Part shown: in pieces, positions 53,679 through 62,329 of the stretch | Layout of the letters: the number at the start of each line of letters is the position of its first letter | Position numbering within the stretch: the stretch's first letter is position 1 | Origin: Paenibacillus ferrarius | GTDB taxonomy: Bacteria; Bacillota; Bacilli; Paenibacillales; NBRC-103111 | Direction: 5' to 3' | DNA: 64,000 nt | Assembly: GCF_002027705.1 (NCBI RefSeq) | Contig: NZ_MBTG01000012.1 | Coordinates: 248,001 to 312,000 of the forward strand | Notes under the pieces: model-generated | Databases searched by the model: none | What the model was told of the DNA's origin: nothing | What the model saw: the letters and a program-made list of their open reading frames with translations, nothing else | Position numbers and translations under genes: made by a program

Positions 53679-54345
53679 CACCTCTGAGCCGGCGTTTTTG
53701 TCTGGCTCAGCTCGGCTTTGATTGGTTTTGAGCCTTCATTGAGCCTGAGCCTGCCTTTTTGGCAGTCTCAGCGCGGGTTTGCATCTTTTCCACCTCTGAG
53801 CCGTGTTTTTGTCTGGCTCAGCTTGGATTGGTTTTGAGCCTTCATCGAGCTAGAGCCTGCCTTTTCGGCAGTCTCAGCGGGGGTTTGCATCTTTTCCACC
53901 TCTGAGCCGGCGTTTTTAGCTGGCTCAGTTCGATTTTGATTGGTTTTGAGCCTTCTTCGAGCTTGAGCCTGCCTTTTCGGCAGTCTCAGCGTGGGTTTGC
54001 AGCTTTTCCACCTCTGAGCCGGCGTTTTGGCTGGCTCGGCTTGGATTGGTTTTGAGCCTTCATCGAGCTAGAGCCTGCCTTTTCGGCAGTCTCAGCGGGG
54101 GTTTGCATCTTTTCCACCTCTGAGCCGGCGTTTTTAGCTGGCTCAGTTCGATTTTGATTGGTTTTGAGCCTTCTTCGAGCTTGAGCCTGCCTTTTCGGCA
54201 GTCTCAGCGTGGGTTTGCATCTTTTCCACCTCTGAGCCGGCGTTTTTGGCTGGCTCAGCTCAGATTGGATTGGTTTTGAGCCTTCATCGAGCATGAGCCT
54301 GCCTTTTCGGCAGGCTCAGCGGGGGGCAGCTTTTCACCTCTGAGT
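53679..54345. repeat. Minisatellite: six tandem units with alternating 112/106-bp length
   Basis: Units begin at CACCTCTGAGCC: 53679, 53791, 53897, 54009, 54115 and 54227, with a partial seventh at 54335. Their lengths are 112, 106, 112, 106, 112 and 108. Units 2 and 4, and 3 and 5, are nearly identical, so the true period is a 218-bp dimer. Each unit holds two hairpins: CTGAGCC/GGCTCAG around a T-rich loop, and GCCTGCC TTTTC GGCAG. Unit length is not a multiple of three. Confidence 0.9.
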
Positions 54346-54391
54346 TCGTAGTGAAGAAGGCTACGAGCTAGCAGTCAGGCGGGTGATTTAA

Positions 54392-54568
54392 CCGAATCCT
54401 CCTGTATTCGATTACATCAAGAACAACCGTGAATTCAAAAGATTCCTGCTTCGAGGCTTAACCAGAGTAAGTCTGGAGGTTGGGTGGCTTTCGCTTGCCC
54501 ATAACCTGCTAAAGAAAGCAGCAGTAGCAGCAAAAAGCAAAGGAGTTAAGCAGATCCAAGCCGCTTAA
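54392..54568 (+). pseudogene. C-terminal fragment of an IS1182-family transposase
   Basis: 58 codons open after a TAA: VFDYIKNNREFKRFLLRG, then SLEVGWLSLAHNLLKKAA. This is the characteristic end of IS1182-type DDE transposases (consensus IKNNRGFRRFLLRG..KVSLEVGWLSLAHNLLK). The rest of the enzyme, including the acidic triad, is absent. Its stop lies within the terminal hairpin at 54536-54578. Confidence 0.75.
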
Positions 54569-54578
54569 CTCCTTTGCT
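54536..54578 (+). terminator. Perfect 16-bp inverted repeat at the transposase stop
   Basis: AGCAAAGGAGTTAAGC and GCTTAACTCCTTTGCT pair perfectly around 11 bases, with AAAA before and ATTTTAAAA after. Acts as a two-way terminator of the relic transposase. Confidence 0.7.
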
Positions 54579-54770
54579 CATTTTAAAAATTCATTTCCCC
54601 TGAATCTCAATTGTGTCTCGCTCTATAAATTCCACTTATGGGACAACCTCTTCCTTTGAAATGGAATTGACAAAAATTAGCGAGTAGCTATAGACTAATA
54701 AACAATGTAGAAAGCTCCTTGGGCTTAGATATGAAAAACACACCGTATAGAGACAGAGAGGAGACTTGAT

Positions 54771-55403
54771 TTGGTCAGTTTGGGTACATTATTCGCTTTT
54801 GCAATCGTTTCATTAGGTATGGTTTGTTCGCCAGGTCCAAACATGATCTACCTCATTTCGCGTACCCTTACACAGGGCCGAATAGCGGGGATTATTTCTC
54901 TTTTGGGCGTCATGCTTGGGTTTCTAATTTATATTATGGCAACGATGCTAGGCCTTACAGCTCTGTTCACTGCAGTACCAGTTTTCTTCGAAACTGTCAA
55001 ATTTGCTGGTGCCATTTACTTACTCTGGCTTGCTTGGAATGCCATAAAGCCAGGTTCTGCATCAATTTTGGAACCTCGTAAGCTTGCAATCGACCCACCA
55101 AGGAAATTATTCCTTATGGGTTTTATGACTAATCTTTTTAATCCTAAGATTGCAGTTCTATACGTTTCGCTATTGCCCCAATTTGTGGATCCTGCACGAG
55201 GATCGTTGTTGCTGCAAAGCGCAACTTTGGGTTTTACGCAAATTACGGTCAGTTTTATTGTAAATCTCCTTATTGTATGTACAGCTAGCAAGATTTCAGT
55301 CTGGTTTGGCACACGCCCCACATGGTTGCGAGTACAACGTTGGCTAATGGCTAGTGTTTTGACGGGGCTAGCTGTACGGCTTGCATTTGAACACGGAAAA
55401 TAA
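54771..55403 (+). CDS. LysE/RhtB-family exporter
   Basis: 210 residues from TTG 54771 with GAGGAGA 7 bases before. Six membrane segments; start LGMVCSPGPNMIYLISRTLTQGRIAG has the conserved PGPN motif, followed by FAGAIYLLWLAWNAIKP and GFMTNLFNPKIAVLYVSLLPQF, all typical. Exports an amino acid or derivative; substrate not readable. Upstream 54653-54770 holds its promoter region only. Confidence 0.88.
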   Translation: MVSLGTLFAFAIVSLGMVCSPGPNMIYLISRTLTQGRIAGIISLLGVMLGFLIYIMATMLGLTALFTAVPVFFETVKFAGAIYLLWLAWNAIKPGSASILEPRKLAIDPPRKLFLMGFMTNLFNPKIAVLYVSLLPQFVDPARGSLLLQSATLGFTQITVSFIVNLLIVCTASKISVWFGTRPTWLRVQRWLMASVLTGLAVRLAFEHGK

Positions 55404-55432
55404 GAGCTACAATTTGCAAACCGTCAGATTAA

Positions 55433-55480
55433 AAAAAGGATGTCCCAACCCGCCACGAAGGCAAAGGGACATCCTTTTTG
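55433..55480. terminator. Bidirectional terminator between convergent genes
   Basis: AAAAGGATGTCCC and GGGACATCCTTTTT form a 13-bp stem, with A and T runs on the two sides, between the LysE and NDH-2 genes. Confidence 0.9.
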
Positions 55481-55483
55481 TTT

Positions 55484-56665
55484 TTAATAAGCTAATGCAA
55501 AAAGTCCATGAATGTGGGACAAGTAACGAACGTTGCTCGCTTCTTTCATGAGGGAAGCCGGCAAGCCTTTCAGTTGCGTGTTATTGCCGCCGATTGTGCC
55601 GATACCGTCTTTGCGACCAAGGCTGCCCAGCGTTCCGGAGAAGACCGGAGTGAACTTGTCCATAGTGCCGCCTTTGAGCTGAACGGAAAGGTTGAAACCA
55701 ACGGTTTCGCCCATCTGCCAAGCAAGCTGAGCAGTAGGAGGGTACGGTCTTTCACTGCCTTCAGGGAAAACAACCGCGCAATCGCCTGCAAGGAAGACAT
55801 CGGAGTGCGATGTGGATTGCAATGTCGACGTTACGGTAGCGCGGCCACGATCTTCAGCGATGCCACAGCTGCCAACAACTTGATTGCCTTTGACGCCGCC
55901 TGTCCAAATAATCGTGTTCGACTCGATTGTTTGTCCACTTTTCAGTGATACGGAATTTTTCGTAGCTTCTGTAATCGCAACACCTGTCAAGAAAGTAACG
56001 CCGCGCTTCTCAAGGCTTGTGACCGCACGCTCAATCAAGACTTTAGGGAATACTGGAAGCACAGCAGGACCTGCTTCAACGCAATAGATGGAAACATCGT
56101 TGAAATCGATGCCTTTGCTGCGGCATACTTCAGGAAGCTTGTCGGCAAATTCACCTACGAGCTCAACACCTGTAAGACCGCCTCCGCCAACAACGATCGT
56201 TGCGTCTGCTTTATTGCCGGAAGCTTTGTAAGCGTCAAGACGAGCTTCAACGTGCTCGCGGATGCGGTTGGCATCAGCAGCCGATTTCAATACGAAGCTG
56301 TTTTCTTCCAGACCTTGAATACCGAAGTAGTTGGTCTCACTGCCCATAGCAACGACAAGAGCGTCGTAAGTATGTACAGCGCCGCTGCTTGTAAGGACTT
56401 GCTTCTCATTTGGCTTGATCTCTTTAATCGTGTCAACAACAATGTTCACTTGTTTGTCGCCTAACAGCTTTTGAAGAGGCAGCGCAACGGCTTGCTCTTT
56501 GATCGTGCCGCCAGCCAAACGGTGTAATTCTGTAATAATTTGGTGTGTTGGAAAGCGGTTGATGATTGTTATGCTGGCTTCTGCCGCCGTCAAATGTTTA
56601 CGTGCCGTCAAGGCAGTTAGAAGACCCCCATAACCGCCGCCAAGAATAAGTATTTGTTTAGCCAT
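55484..56665 (-). CDS. Type II NADH:quinone oxidoreductase (NDH-2)
   Basis: 393 residues. FAD-binding GGGYGGLLTA at residues 8-17, NADH-binding VVGGGGLTGVELVGEF (about 160-175), second FAD element VFLAGDCAVV (about 285), and the quinone-site AQLAWQMGE. Passes electrons from NADH to menaquinone without pumping protons, at the inner face of the membrane. AAGGGGTGA precedes the ATG. The DUF1641 gene lies 22 bases upstream in the same direction. Confidence 0.92.
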   Translation of the reverse strand: MAKQILILGGGYGGLLTALTARKHLTAAEASITIINRFPTHQIITELHRLAGGTIKEQAVALPLQKLLGDKQVNIVVDTIKEIKPNEKQVLTSSGAVHTYDALVVAMGSETNYFGIQGLEENSFVLKSAADANRIREHVEARLDAYKASGNKADATIVVGGGGLTGVELVGEFADKLPEVCRSKGIDFNDVSIYCVEAGPAVLPVFPKVLIERAVTSLEKRGVTFLTGVAITEATKNSVSLKSGQTIESNTIIWTGGVKGNQVVGSCGIAEDRGRATVTSTLQSTSHSDVFLAGDCAVVFPEGSERPYPPTAQLAWQMGETVGFNLSVQLKGGTMDKFTPVFSGTLGSLGRKDGIGTIGGNNTQLKGLPASLMKEASNVRYLSHIHGLFALAY

Positions 56666-56687
56666 CGTTAATCACCCCTTGTTCGTA

Positions 56688-57119
56688 TTAATGTTTCCGT
56701 TCCGAAAGTACATTCAAGAATGATTGAGCAAAACGAAGTGTCTTCTGCACTTCAGGATCCTTCAGCATTTTGAGCATACCGAAAAGACCGATCGTTGTTC
56801 CAGCTTCAGCTTGGGAACGTTCGCCAGCTTCAATCGCTGCAGATGCAATGTCTTTTGCTTTTTCTTGTACTGGTTTGACGAATTCGCCAATACCTTGGGC
56901 AAAATCGTTGATCAAAACTTTGTCAGTAGCGACGCTTTGTGCGAAGTCGTAAGCTTTCGTTAACATCGTAACCATTTCTGCCAATTTAGGCAGATTTTCG
57001 ACGAGAACAGTCAGGGATTGCTGCACCTCAGGCTTCAGCAATTGGTCTAGTACGTCTAGCGATCTTGGTTCCGCAGCAAGTGTTGCTGCTACTTCTTGAA
57101 CAGCAGGTGTCTGTGACAT
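56688..57119 (-). CDS. DUF1641-family protein
   Basis: 143 residues from ATG 57119, chosen for the perfect AAAGGAGG nearby; a longer frame adds unrelated sequence. Helical protein with LLKPEVQQSLTVLVENLPKLAEMVTMLTKAYDF and a C-terminal GLFGMLKMLKDPEVQKTLRFAQSFL, the DUF1641 pattern. DUF1641 proteins commonly pair with NADH or formate dehydrogenases, here NDH-2; the function is unknown. Confidence 0.85.
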   Translation of the reverse strand: MSQTPAVQEVAATLAAEPRSLDVLDQLLKPEVQQSLTVLVENLPKLAEMVTMLTKAYDFAQSVATDKVLINDFAQGIGEFVKPVQEKAKDIASAAIEAGERSQAEAGTTIGLFGMLKMLKDPEVQKTLRFAQSFLNVLSERKH

Positions 57120-57386
57120 AAGAAAAAATCCTCCTTTGCGTTGAAAAAAAATCGGGTACTGTCGCAATGTGTACGGGACCAATATTTCGTTTCCCAAATG
57201 GTTGTAAGATATTTCACAAGTGAAAATGCCCAGCAACATCGACACAATTGGATTTAAACCGTATCTAGATATTCTACACCTTTTGACACTATTTTTAAAA
57301 ATGAAAATATTTCAAATTCGTGAACATAATGCGATTCTGAGCGAAGAAATTGCAAAAGATAGGTCTTGACATTTGCTTTTTCAATT

Positions 57387-57881
57387 TCAGGGAGAAGTTT
57401 TGCTCTGGGAAGCGGCATTGAGATGATAAATTTGCTCTTCTAGGACGATGTTTGCTTTACCTAAAAAGTTCGTGATGAGGGCAAGCTCTTCATCTGTATA
57501 GGAGGAAGCAAGTTCAAGCATTGCGGTGTGAAGAGAGTGGTACGTATGGCTAACTTCCGCTTTATGCTCATACTCAGGGACAATAATTACTTTGCGACGG
57601 TCATGGGGATCGTTCTGCCTGCGAACATAACCGATTTTTTCAAGGCGATCTATTAAAGCCGTTGTGCTTCCCGTAGCAAGCCCGGTTAATTTGGATAGTT
57701 CTCCCGCGGTGATGGGGCCTTTCTCGCGAAGAATATCCACGGATAAGTAGTCTTGATTGTATAACCCAAGAGTGCTGGCTACGCCTTGCTGGTATAAGAC
57801 CGTTCGGGTTCCGAGACCACGCATATAGGAGATGAACTGTTCTTTGGGATCTGTAATTGAAGCTTGTTGAAGTCTTGACAA
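57387..57881 (-). CDS. MarR-family regulator, divergent to the UvrA2-like gene
   Basis: 164 residues. Winged helix: GPITAGELSKLTGLATGSTTALIDRLEKIGYVRRQNDPHDRRKVI (cited by position, about residues 55-99) is the MarR recognition helix and wing. No sensing Cys in the usual OhrR place. AAAGGAGG precedes the ATG. Divergent to the UvrA-like and MFS genes with a shared promoter region, so it probably represses both and itself until a drug-like ligand binds. Confidence 0.9.
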   Translation of the reverse strand: MSRLQQASITDPKEQFISYMRGLGTRTVLYQQGVASTLGLYNQDYLSVDILREKGPITAGELSKLTGLATGSTTALIDRLEKIGYVRRQNDPHDRRKVIIVPEYEHKAEVSHTYHSLHTAMLELASSYTDEELALITNFLGKANIVLEEQIYHLNAASQSKTSP

Positions 57882-57908
57882 ATGACAAACCTCCTTTTAT
57901 GATGTTGA

Positions 57909-57946
57909 TATCTTGATTATCGAGATATTTGATGAACGAGATATTA
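57909..57946. promoter_or_regulatory. Candidate MarR operator
   Basis: TATCTTGATTATCGAGATA (57909-57927) is an imperfect palindrome, and CGAGATATT occurs at 57921-57929 and again at 57938-57946. Located between the divergent marR and uvrA2-like genes. Confidence 0.55.
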
Positions 57947-58042
57947 TTGGAATTCATTTTATATGATCCATGACGATTTTGCAAAAGATTTTGATTGCTG
58001 CAGCTTGAAACAAATAGCGATTTCACAGTGAGGGGGATTTAT

Positions 58043-60547
58043 GTGAACGACACCATTTTTATTGTTGGCGCACGGGAAAATAACCTGAAAAATATTTCAC
58101 TTTCGATTCCAAAGTATAAGTTGGTTGTGCTAACTGGTCCGTCAGGATCGGGCAAATCGACGCTGGCTATGGATACGCTTCAGCGGGAATGTCAGAGACA
58201 ATATTTGGACTCCATGGGCTTGACGTCCGATTCCATTCGTAAGCCCAAGGTGGAGTCCATTGAAGGCTTGTCTCCGTCCATCAGTGTTGGGCAGCATATT
58301 ACGAATCGCAATCCGCGTTCAACGGTGGGGACCGTGACAGACATCTACACCTTTGTACGGTTTATCTTCGCAAGATTGGGAGAGCGGATATGTCCTTCTT
58401 GCAGCGGCAGCATACCGCCGTCTTTTGAGCCTGCCGGTCTATTGGCAGACGAAGACGAGGGAATGGATCATAAGACGGTAGACTGTCCGCATTGCGGAGA
58501 TGAGCTTGAGAAGCTGGGCATGTCACACTTTTCTTTCAATAAGCCCGAGGGGGCTTGTGAAGCGTGCAGCGGTCTTGGTCATGTGGCAAGCATTAATGAA
58601 GCGGCTGTTTTCAATTCGGAACTCAGCTTGCGCGGCGGCGGAGTAGCTTCGCTGAATGGCGTTCACCGCGATATTCAGATGCGGATTCTGGTTGCGGCCG
58701 GCAAGCATTACGGCTTTGACTTTGACCTGGATCTGCCACTGAAAGATTACAATGAGGTTCAGCGTGATATCCTATATTACGGTGTCGAGAGCGAGGCGTT
58801 TAAGCGTCATTATCCGAATGTGAAGCCAGTCCAAGGGACTAAGTTTGAGGGTGTGATTCCCGGCTTGTGGCGCCGTTACAAGGAGAAAGAAGGGGAGTCC
58901 GCCGGTCAAGAAAAAGAGGATGGCTTTTTTCATGAACAGCTGTGTCCCGAATGCCGCGGCGCTCTTTTGAACAAAGAAGCTCGTCTTGTTCGAGTTGCTG
59001 ATGCTTCGATTACCGATGTGTCGGAATGGTCGCTTGGCGAAGTATTCGAGTGGACGCAAGACTTGAAGGCGGCGTTGCCCGCTGAAGCGCAGCATCTGTT
59101 GGAGCCGATCCTTTATGATATGCCCACGCGTTTGCAGAGGATTATAGATGTTGGCCTTGGTTATCTTTCGATGAATCGGCAGACAGTAACCCTCTCCGGG
59201 GGCGAAGCCCAACGGCTGAGACTCGCCTCGCTGCTTGGTTCAGGCCTTACCGGAGTGCTGTATATCCTGGATGAACCCACAACGGGACTGCATCCGCGGG
59301 ATACAGTAGGACTCATTCGGGTGCTTCAGCAGCTTCGTGATCTAGGCAATACGGTGCTCGTTATTGAACATGATATTGAAATGATGCGGGCTGCAGATCA
59401 TATCATAGATATAGGTCCAGGCGCCGGATTGCACGGTGGAACGGTAGTTGGCGAAGGCAGAGTGGAAGACTTGATGGCCAGTGAGCTTTCGGTTACCGGG
59501 GCCTATCTAAGAGCAGAGAGTCTCCCGACCGTCAAGCGCACCCGTAGGAAAGGGAATGGCCAATCCATCACGATACGTGAAGCACATGCTCGTAATATAG
59601 ATATTCCGTCCGTTTCCTTTCCACTTGGCCGATTAGTATCTGTAACAGGGGTTTCGGGCTCTGGCAAATCTACGCTGGTATTCGATATTCTTGCGCAGGG
59701 AAATTCCAAAGAAAAAGCACCGACAGGCTGCAAGGAAATTACGGGCTTGGAGCATGTCGGAAATATTGTGATCTTCGATCAATCTCCAATGGGCAGAGTT
59801 CAACGTTCAAATGTTGCAACCTATACCGACGTATTTACCCAAATACGTGCTTTGTACGCAGGTTTGCCAGAAGCGAAGGCAAGAAAACTGACAACCAAGC
59901 ATTTCTCATTCAATACGCCAGGCGGCCGTTGCGAGACTTGCCAGGGGCTTGGCGTGCTTTCCGTCGACATGAATTTCTTGCCTGATCTCGAAGTGAAGTG
60001 CCACGATTGCAAGGGTAAAAGATTTACTGATGAGGTTTTGCAGATTCAGTACAAAGGTTACTCGATCTCCGATATACTGAACATGTCCATACAAGAAAGC
60101 TTGCCAATCCTCATGACAGAAGCCAAAATGGCTGGCATCATCGAAATGCTGTGCGAGGTTGGACTTGGCTATCTTCAATGGGGGCAATCGGTCAAAACCG
60201 TATCAGGCGGCGAGGGACAACGAATCAGGCTGGCGAAAGAGCTAAGCAAGCCGTCCAGAAATCATACGCTATACCTGTTGGATGAGCCCACAACCGGCTT
60301 GCATCCGACTGACATCTTAAGGCTGCAAGTTTTACTGGATAAGCTGGTGGATACAGGAAATACCGTTGTTGTTGTAGAACATAGTTTGGAGCTGATCAGA
60401 GAATCCGATTGGGTCATTGATATCGGACCAGATGGAGGCGCAGCCGGCGGAAAGCTTGTAGCCGAGGGCACACCAGAGCAAGTCGCCGAAGTAGCCGCTT
60501 CTTACACGGGGATGTTTTTAAAACGGATACTGGCTGAGGGGCTCTAA
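58043..60547 (+). CDS. UvrA2-like ABC ATPase (short UvrA paralogue)
   Basis: 834 residues from GTG 58043 with AGGGGG 6 bases before. Two ABC modules: Walker A GPSGSGKST (residues 32-40) and GVSGSGKST (about 538), signatures LSGGEAQR and VSGGEGQR, Walker B ILDEPTTGLHP and LLDEPTTGLHP. Zinc modules: CPSC/CPHC/CEACSGLG in the first half and CETCQGLG...CHDCKGKRF in the second. It is about 110 residues shorter than housekeeping UvrA, as expected where the UvrB-binding domain is missing (UvrA2 class). DrrC-like members give drug tolerance. Confidence 0.88.
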   Translation: MNDTIFIVGARENNLKNISLSIPKYKLVVLTGPSGSGKSTLAMDTLQRECQRQYLDSMGLTSDSIRKPKVESIEGLSPSISVGQHITNRNPRSTVGTVTDIYTFVRFIFARLGERICPSCSGSIPPSFEPAGLLADEDEGMDHKTVDCPHCGDELEKLGMSHFSFNKPEGACEACSGLGHVASINEAAVFNSELSLRGGGVASLNGVHRDIQMRILVAAGKHYGFDFDLDLPLKDYNEVQRDILYYGVESEAFKRHYPNVKPVQGTKFEGVIPGLWRRYKEKEGESAGQEKEDGFFHEQLCPECRGALLNKEARLVRVADASITDVSEWSLGEVFEWTQDLKAALPAEAQHLLEPILYDMPTRLQRIIDVGLGYLSMNRQTVTLSGGEAQRLRLASLLGSGLTGVLYILDEPTTGLHPRDTVGLIRVLQQLRDLGNTVLVIEHDIEMMRAADHIIDIGPGAGLHGGTVVGEGRVEDLMASELSVTGAYLRAESLPTVKRTRRKGNGQSITIREAHARNIDIPSVSFPLGRLVSVTGVSGSGKSTLVFDILAQGNSKEKAPTGCKEITGLEHVGNIVIFDQSPMGRVQRSNVATYTDVFTQIRALYAGLPEAKARKLTTKHFSFNTPGGRCETCQGLGVLSVDMNFLPDLEVKCHDCKGKRFTDEVLQIQYKGYSISDILNMSIQESLPILMTEAKMAGIIEMLCEVGLGYLQWGQSVKTVSGGEGQRIRLAKELSKPSRNHTLYLLDEPTTGLHPTDILRLQVLLDKLVDTGNTVVVVEHSLELIRESDWVIDIGPDGGAAGGKLVAEGTPEQVAEVAASYTGMFLKRILAEGL

Positions 60548-60643
60548 CACAGTTGGGATTGATTTCGTTCGTAAGGAATGAGTGTTGATCTAGTGAGAAA
60601 TAGTAATGGATATGGCAGATGGATATGGTGGAGGGAAGAAGTG

Positions 60644-62167
60644 ATGATGGCAAAAGGAAATAAAATGAGCGTTATCTTAGCAGGCTTGCTGCTGGCAATT
60701 CTGATGGCTTCGATGGATAACACGATCGTAGCCACCGCAATTGGTACAATTGTCGGAGAGTTGGGTGGTTTTGACAAATTAATGTGGGTAACTTCTGCTT
60801 ATCTGGTAGCAGAGATGGCCGGTATGCCGATTTTCGGTAAATTATCGGATATGTATGGCCGCAAAAGGTTCTTCGTTTTTGGTCTTATTGTATTTATGAT
60901 CGGGTCGGCCTTATGCGGTACGGCTCAAACGATTATACAGCTTAGTATTTATCGCGCTATTCAAGGGATTGGCGGCGGGGCGCTTATGCCAATCGCATTT
61001 ACGATCATGTTTGATGTTGTTCCTCCGGATAAACGCGGCAAACTAGGTGGACTATTCGGCGCTGTATTTGGTCTCTCCAGTATTTTTGGGCCGCTTCTGG
61101 GTGCATATTTGACAGATTATATTAACTGGTCTTGGATTTTCTATATCAACTTGCCTTTGGGATTACTGGCATTCATTCTGATCGCCTTCTTTTACAAAGA
61201 GTCTGTTGAGCATTCCAAGCAAAAAATTGATTACCTTGGCGCTTTTACGCTCGTAGCTTCAATCGTTTGCCTCATGTTCGCTCTTGAGCTTGGCGGCAAG
61301 CAATATGCTTGGAATTCCGGCGTGATTATTGGGTTGTTTGCTGCTTTTGTGGTGCTTGTCATTGGTTTTGTGTTCGTCGAGCGTCGTGCACAAGAACCGA
61401 TCATAACCTTTGGCATGTTTAAGAATCGTCTCTATACCACGAGCAATATCATGGCTATGTTCAGCAGCGCAGCGTTCATTACGGCCTCCATCTACATTCC
61501 AATCTTCATCCAAGGCGTTCTTGGCGGGTCAGCAACAAATTCAGGACTTGTGCTGCTTCCGATGATGCTTGGATCCGTGGTTACTGCCGCGGGTGGAGGC
61601 GCCATGCTGACGAAGTTCAAATATCGTTCGATCATGATTCCAACATTGGCGCTGCTAGTCATCGGTATAGCGCTGCTCACCACATTAACGACAGGCTCTA
61701 CACGCTTCATCGTTACGATCTTCATGATTCTAATTGGTTTGGGAATAGGCTCATCGTTCTCTGTTCTAAGCAACGCAGCGATACATGGCTTCTCGGCAAG
61801 GCAGCGCGGCTCTGCAAGCTCTACACTTAACTTCTTGCGGTCCATGGGGATGACGCTGGGTATTACCGTATTCGGTATTATTCAAAGCCACACTTTTACA
61901 AGTAAATTGTCATCAGCGTTCGGCGGCGGGCAGATGCCTCAAGGTTTCGATCTAAGCGATCCACGTAAAATTCTGACTCCCGAAACACGGGACAAAATTC
62001 CTGCGCAAATTCTTGATAAGATCACAGAGGCGCTTTCTTCATCTATCGTTCATACCTTTGCATGGGCGATTATCCCAGCTGCCGTTGCTCTGCTTGCGGC
62101 ATTGTTCATGAGCAGAGAAAAATTAGACCCGGCTGCCCAGATGGAAGAATACTCGGCCGGCCATTAA
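60644..62167 (+). CDS. DHA2-family multidrug exporter (EmrB/QacA type)
   Basis: 507 residues from ATG 60644 (GGAGGGA about 8 bases upstream). Fourteen membrane segments. LDNTIVATAI-like motif D1 (MASMDNTIVATAIGTIV), motif A GKLSDMYGRKRFFVFG, and motif C GLSSIFGPLLGAYLTDYINW show a 14-helix drug/proton antiporter. Follows the UvrA2-like gene by about 96 bases, so both are likely induced together. A terminator follows. Confidence 0.9.
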   Translation: MMAKGNKMSVILAGLLLAILMASMDNTIVATAIGTIVGELGGFDKLMWVTSAYLVAEMAGMPIFGKLSDMYGRKRFFVFGLIVFMIGSALCGTAQTIIQLSIYRAIQGIGGGALMPIAFTIMFDVVPPDKRGKLGGLFGAVFGLSSIFGPLLGAYLTDYINWSWIFYINLPLGLLAFILIAFFYKESVEHSKQKIDYLGAFTLVASIVCLMFALELGGKQYAWNSGVIIGLFAAFVVLVIGFVFVERRAQEPIITFGMFKNRLYTTSNIMAMFSSAAFITASIYIPIFIQGVLGGSATNSGLVLLPMMLGSVVTAAGGGAMLTKFKYRSIMIPTLALLVIGIALLTTLTTGSTRFIVTIFMILIGLGIGSSFSVLSNAAIHGFSARQRGSASSTLNFLRSMGMTLGITVFGIIQSHTFTSKLSSAFGGGQMPQGFDLSDPRKILTPETRDKIPAQILDKITEALSSSIVHTFAWAIIPAAVALLAALFMSREKLDPAAQMEEYSAGH

Positions 62168-62178
62168 GAAGCAAAGGA

Positions 62179-62208
62179 AGTCCCGCAGCTCAAGCGGGGC
62201 TTTTTCTT
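62179..62208 (+). terminator. Rho-independent terminator
   Basis: AGTCCCGC and GCGGGGCT (one wobble) around AGCTCAA, then TTTTTCTT. Ends the drug-exporter transcript. Confidence 0.85.
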
Positions 62209-62329
62209 ATTTCACAATACCGCATTCCCATTGCATTTACATAAAATACACACTTCTTTTAACCTTCTGAACATCCCTACAGACTATAATGTGTCATATA
62301 AAAGTAGAATGCTCAAGGAGAATGCACAC

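Larger units (their letters stand above)
53338..54652 (+). mobile_element. IS1182-like insertion-sequence relic
   Basis: Terminal inverted repeats AAGAGGTTGTTTCATAAGCC (53338-53357) and, reversed, AAGAGGTTGTCCCATAAGTG (54652 downward) agree in 17 of 20 positions. Inside, from left to right, are the palindromic repeat copy C, six tandem units and the C-terminal 60 codons of a transposase. Most of the transposase is lost. It begins two bases after the ileS stop. Confidence 0.7.

Noticed and set aside
53986..54294. Minus-strand 102-residue frame rich in Lys, Ala and Gln within the tandem array
   Set aside because: Repeat units are 112, 106 or 108 bases, mostly not multiples of three, so the frame shifts from unit to unit; there is no ribosome site. 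It is a by-product of the array.
53679..54345. Possible CRISPR array
   Set aside because: The whole 106-112-bp unit is repeated, without short constant repeats and unique spacers, and no cas gene is present.
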